DNA of 41,940 nt from Firmicutes bacterium HGW-Firmicutes-4. Its GTDB lineage: Bacteria > Bacillota > Clostridia > Eubacteriales > Eubacteriaceae. Numbering within the stretch: position 1 is the first letter of the stretch; each line of letters opens with the position of its first letter. This document shows positions 40,956-41,940 of the stretch, piece by piece. Position numbers and translations under genes: made by a program. The DNA lies in contig PGZR01000008.1 in the NCBI GenBank assembly GCA_002841405.1, positions 1 through 41,940 on the forward strand. Direction: 5' to 3'. The notes beneath the pieces are model-generated. The model saw only the letters and a program-made list of their open reading frames with translations, had not been told where the DNA came from and searched no databases.

Positions 40956-41940
40956 TCAGCCACCCACCAATTCCACATTGATTGCTGTTGTCGGTTTTTC
41001 GTCCAGACAGGTGACGGTCATGGTATTGGTTGTGCAATCAATGTAGCTGATTGTATTCCAGGCCTCTTTTTCCAGTCGAGCGGTAGCCGGCGTTGTTGAA
41101 TAAATCGGATTGATATCTGGCCGCGAATTGGTCAAACCCGGTACCGTGATTGCAATTGTATACGGGGCTGTTCCGCTCCATCCCGTTGTAGTGATGGTTG
41201 CAGTAAGTAATCGTTCTTGAAGGTCGAGGCGTGTGTCTAGCAATGCAATATCATCCGTATGATTACTAATCGCTGTCTCTGCTAGCGTCATACGATTAAT
41301 CAAATCATTGATCATATTCAATAAATTACCAGCTGTGTTTTCATCAAGAATATCCTGAATTGATGCAAACCAAGCGTTAAAGCTATTCTGGAACGCCGAC
41401 AGCATCGCTGCAATATCGGTTGTTGCATCATCAATTGTCTCGGAATACCAAGCCTGGAATTGATTAAATATGGTTGTTGTATCCACCTGAATGACTACCC
41501 CGTGAACAATTCCGCAATAGGTATTATTCAACCGCAAATCCGTAATATTCGCCTGAGATACACTAACAACTCCATTGCCAATAAAAATATCAGCAACACC
41601 CAATTCCCACACATCGGCATCCCTCTGCAACGCCGGCGCTACTGGCGTGCTGGCGAATGTGCCTTTTTTCACATATGCTTTTATTTCCCGATTCAAAACC
41701 GTGTAGCGCAAAACGATCCTGTCGATCCGCTTCAATACTCCATCAGCAATATCTAAATTTAAAATTAGATTATCTGTATTGTGGTAGTAATAACCGTTAA
41801 TCCACCCTTGTCCAGCTGAGAGAGCGACTGTCATATTTCCTGATGCAATGACCTGGCATGCCGTGGACGGGTTCGGGTAAACACCGTTTCCGATAAAACT
41901 TGCAAAATACTCTGCGAAGAAATCCGCCGCATACGTGCGA
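40956..41940 (-). CDS. Phage baseplate/tail-tip protein (partial)
   Basis: The open frame enters at the right edge (RTYAADFFAEYFASFIGNGV, then YPNPSTACQVIAS), so the true start lies outside; an internal ATG at 41834 is not the start. At least 327 residues are visible. The N-terminal part (continuing GQGWINGYYYHNTDNLILNL, then RIDRIVLRYT) is a domain common at the start of Firmicute phage tail-tip or BppU-like proteins. A helical, coiled-coil-like middle (about FQAWYSETIDDATTDIAAML through LLDTRLDLQERLL) is followed by a C-terminal beta-sandwich ending INVELVGG. It is transcribed directly before the propeller gene, which it probably contacts in the virion. Confidence 0.8.
   Translation of the reverse strand, partial: RTYAADFFAEYFASFIGNGVYPNPSTACQVIASGNMTVALSAGQGWINGYYYHNTDNLILNLDIADGVLKRIDRIVLRYTVLNREIKAYVKKGTFASTPVAPALQRDADVWELGVADIFIGNGVVSVSQANITDLRLNNTYCGIVHGVVIQVDTTTIFNQFQAWYSETIDDATTDIAAMLSAFQNSFNAWFASIQDILDENTAGNLLNMINDLINRMTLAETAISNHTDDIALLDTRLDLQERLLTATITTTGWSGTAPYTIAITVPGLTNSRPDINPIYSTTPATARLEKEAWNTISYIDCTTNTMTVTCLDEKPTTAINVELVGG

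Larger units (their letters stand above)
35129..41940. mobile_element. Prophage, attachment-proximal end with lysis and tail genes (partial)
   Basis: From the tRNA-Lys scar rightward all genes are on the minus strand in the order expected when read from the window edge leftward: tail/baseplate, beta-propeller, small tail genes, holin region, endolysin, then an unrelated cargo gene next to the attachment site. No integrase or head genes are visible, so most of the element lies beyond 41940. Confidence 0.85.

Overview
The window looks like chromosome of a low-GC anaerobic Firmicute, most likely an Acetobacterium-type acetogen. This rests on gene content: an acetoin-dehydrogenase-type operon, a tungsten or molybdenum aldehyde:ferredoxin oxidoreductase, poly-HAMP chemoreceptors, an EFR1-type flavodoxin-ferredoxin and strong AGGAGG ribosome binding sites. 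The species assignment is inference.

Layout. 1-1243: the N-terminal end of a probable RelA/SpoT-like protein, a decayed nuclease-like gene, and a short mobile-element scar. 1247-6805: a large dCache chemoreceptor, a GGDEF-EAL protein and a TetR repressor. 6838-8148: palindromic operators, a second TetR gene and a membrane-anchored FMN-binding protein. 8279-13487: a TetR(WHG)-controlled set with two membrane-anchored alpha/beta hydrolases, a PEBP lipoprotein, a flavodoxin-ferredoxin fusion and a small lipoprotein. 13488-15214: decayed DNA with an IS1380-family transposase remnant and a repeat that recurs at 34.6 kb.

15215-34333 is a coherent metabolic island, almost entirely on the minus strand. 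Its core is an E1alpha/E1beta/E2/E3 acetoin- or 2-oxoacid-cleaving complex. The E2 is split into a free 77-residue lipoyl protein and a separate 233-residue catalytic core. The island brings its own lipoate synthase and lipoate ligase, a Zn alcohol dehydrogenase, an SDR, a CoA-transferase, an aldehyde:ferredoxin oxidoreductase with a ThiS/MoaD-like protein, an Fe alcohol dehydrogenase, an epoxide-hydrolase-like enzyme, a metallo-beta-lactamase-fold protein, a LuxR-type regulator and a PAS chemoreceptor. A plausible reading is oxidation of a vicinal diol or acyloin: diol to acyloin, cleavage to acyl-CoA plus aldehyde, then aldehyde to acid (with ferredoxin reduction) or to alcohol. A homologous ~115-bp sequence in direct orientation lies at each end of this island (14079 and 34583).

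34780-35028 is a small gene with an SOS-type promoter. At 35129-35176 lies the 3' half of a tRNA-Lys(UUU), the expected scar of phage integration. To its right a prophage runs off the window: a KAP P-loop NTPase cargo gene next to the attachment site, then a lysis module (GH25/M15 endolysin, SPP1-type holin) and tail-tip genes including a beta-propeller protein. All are on the minus strand.
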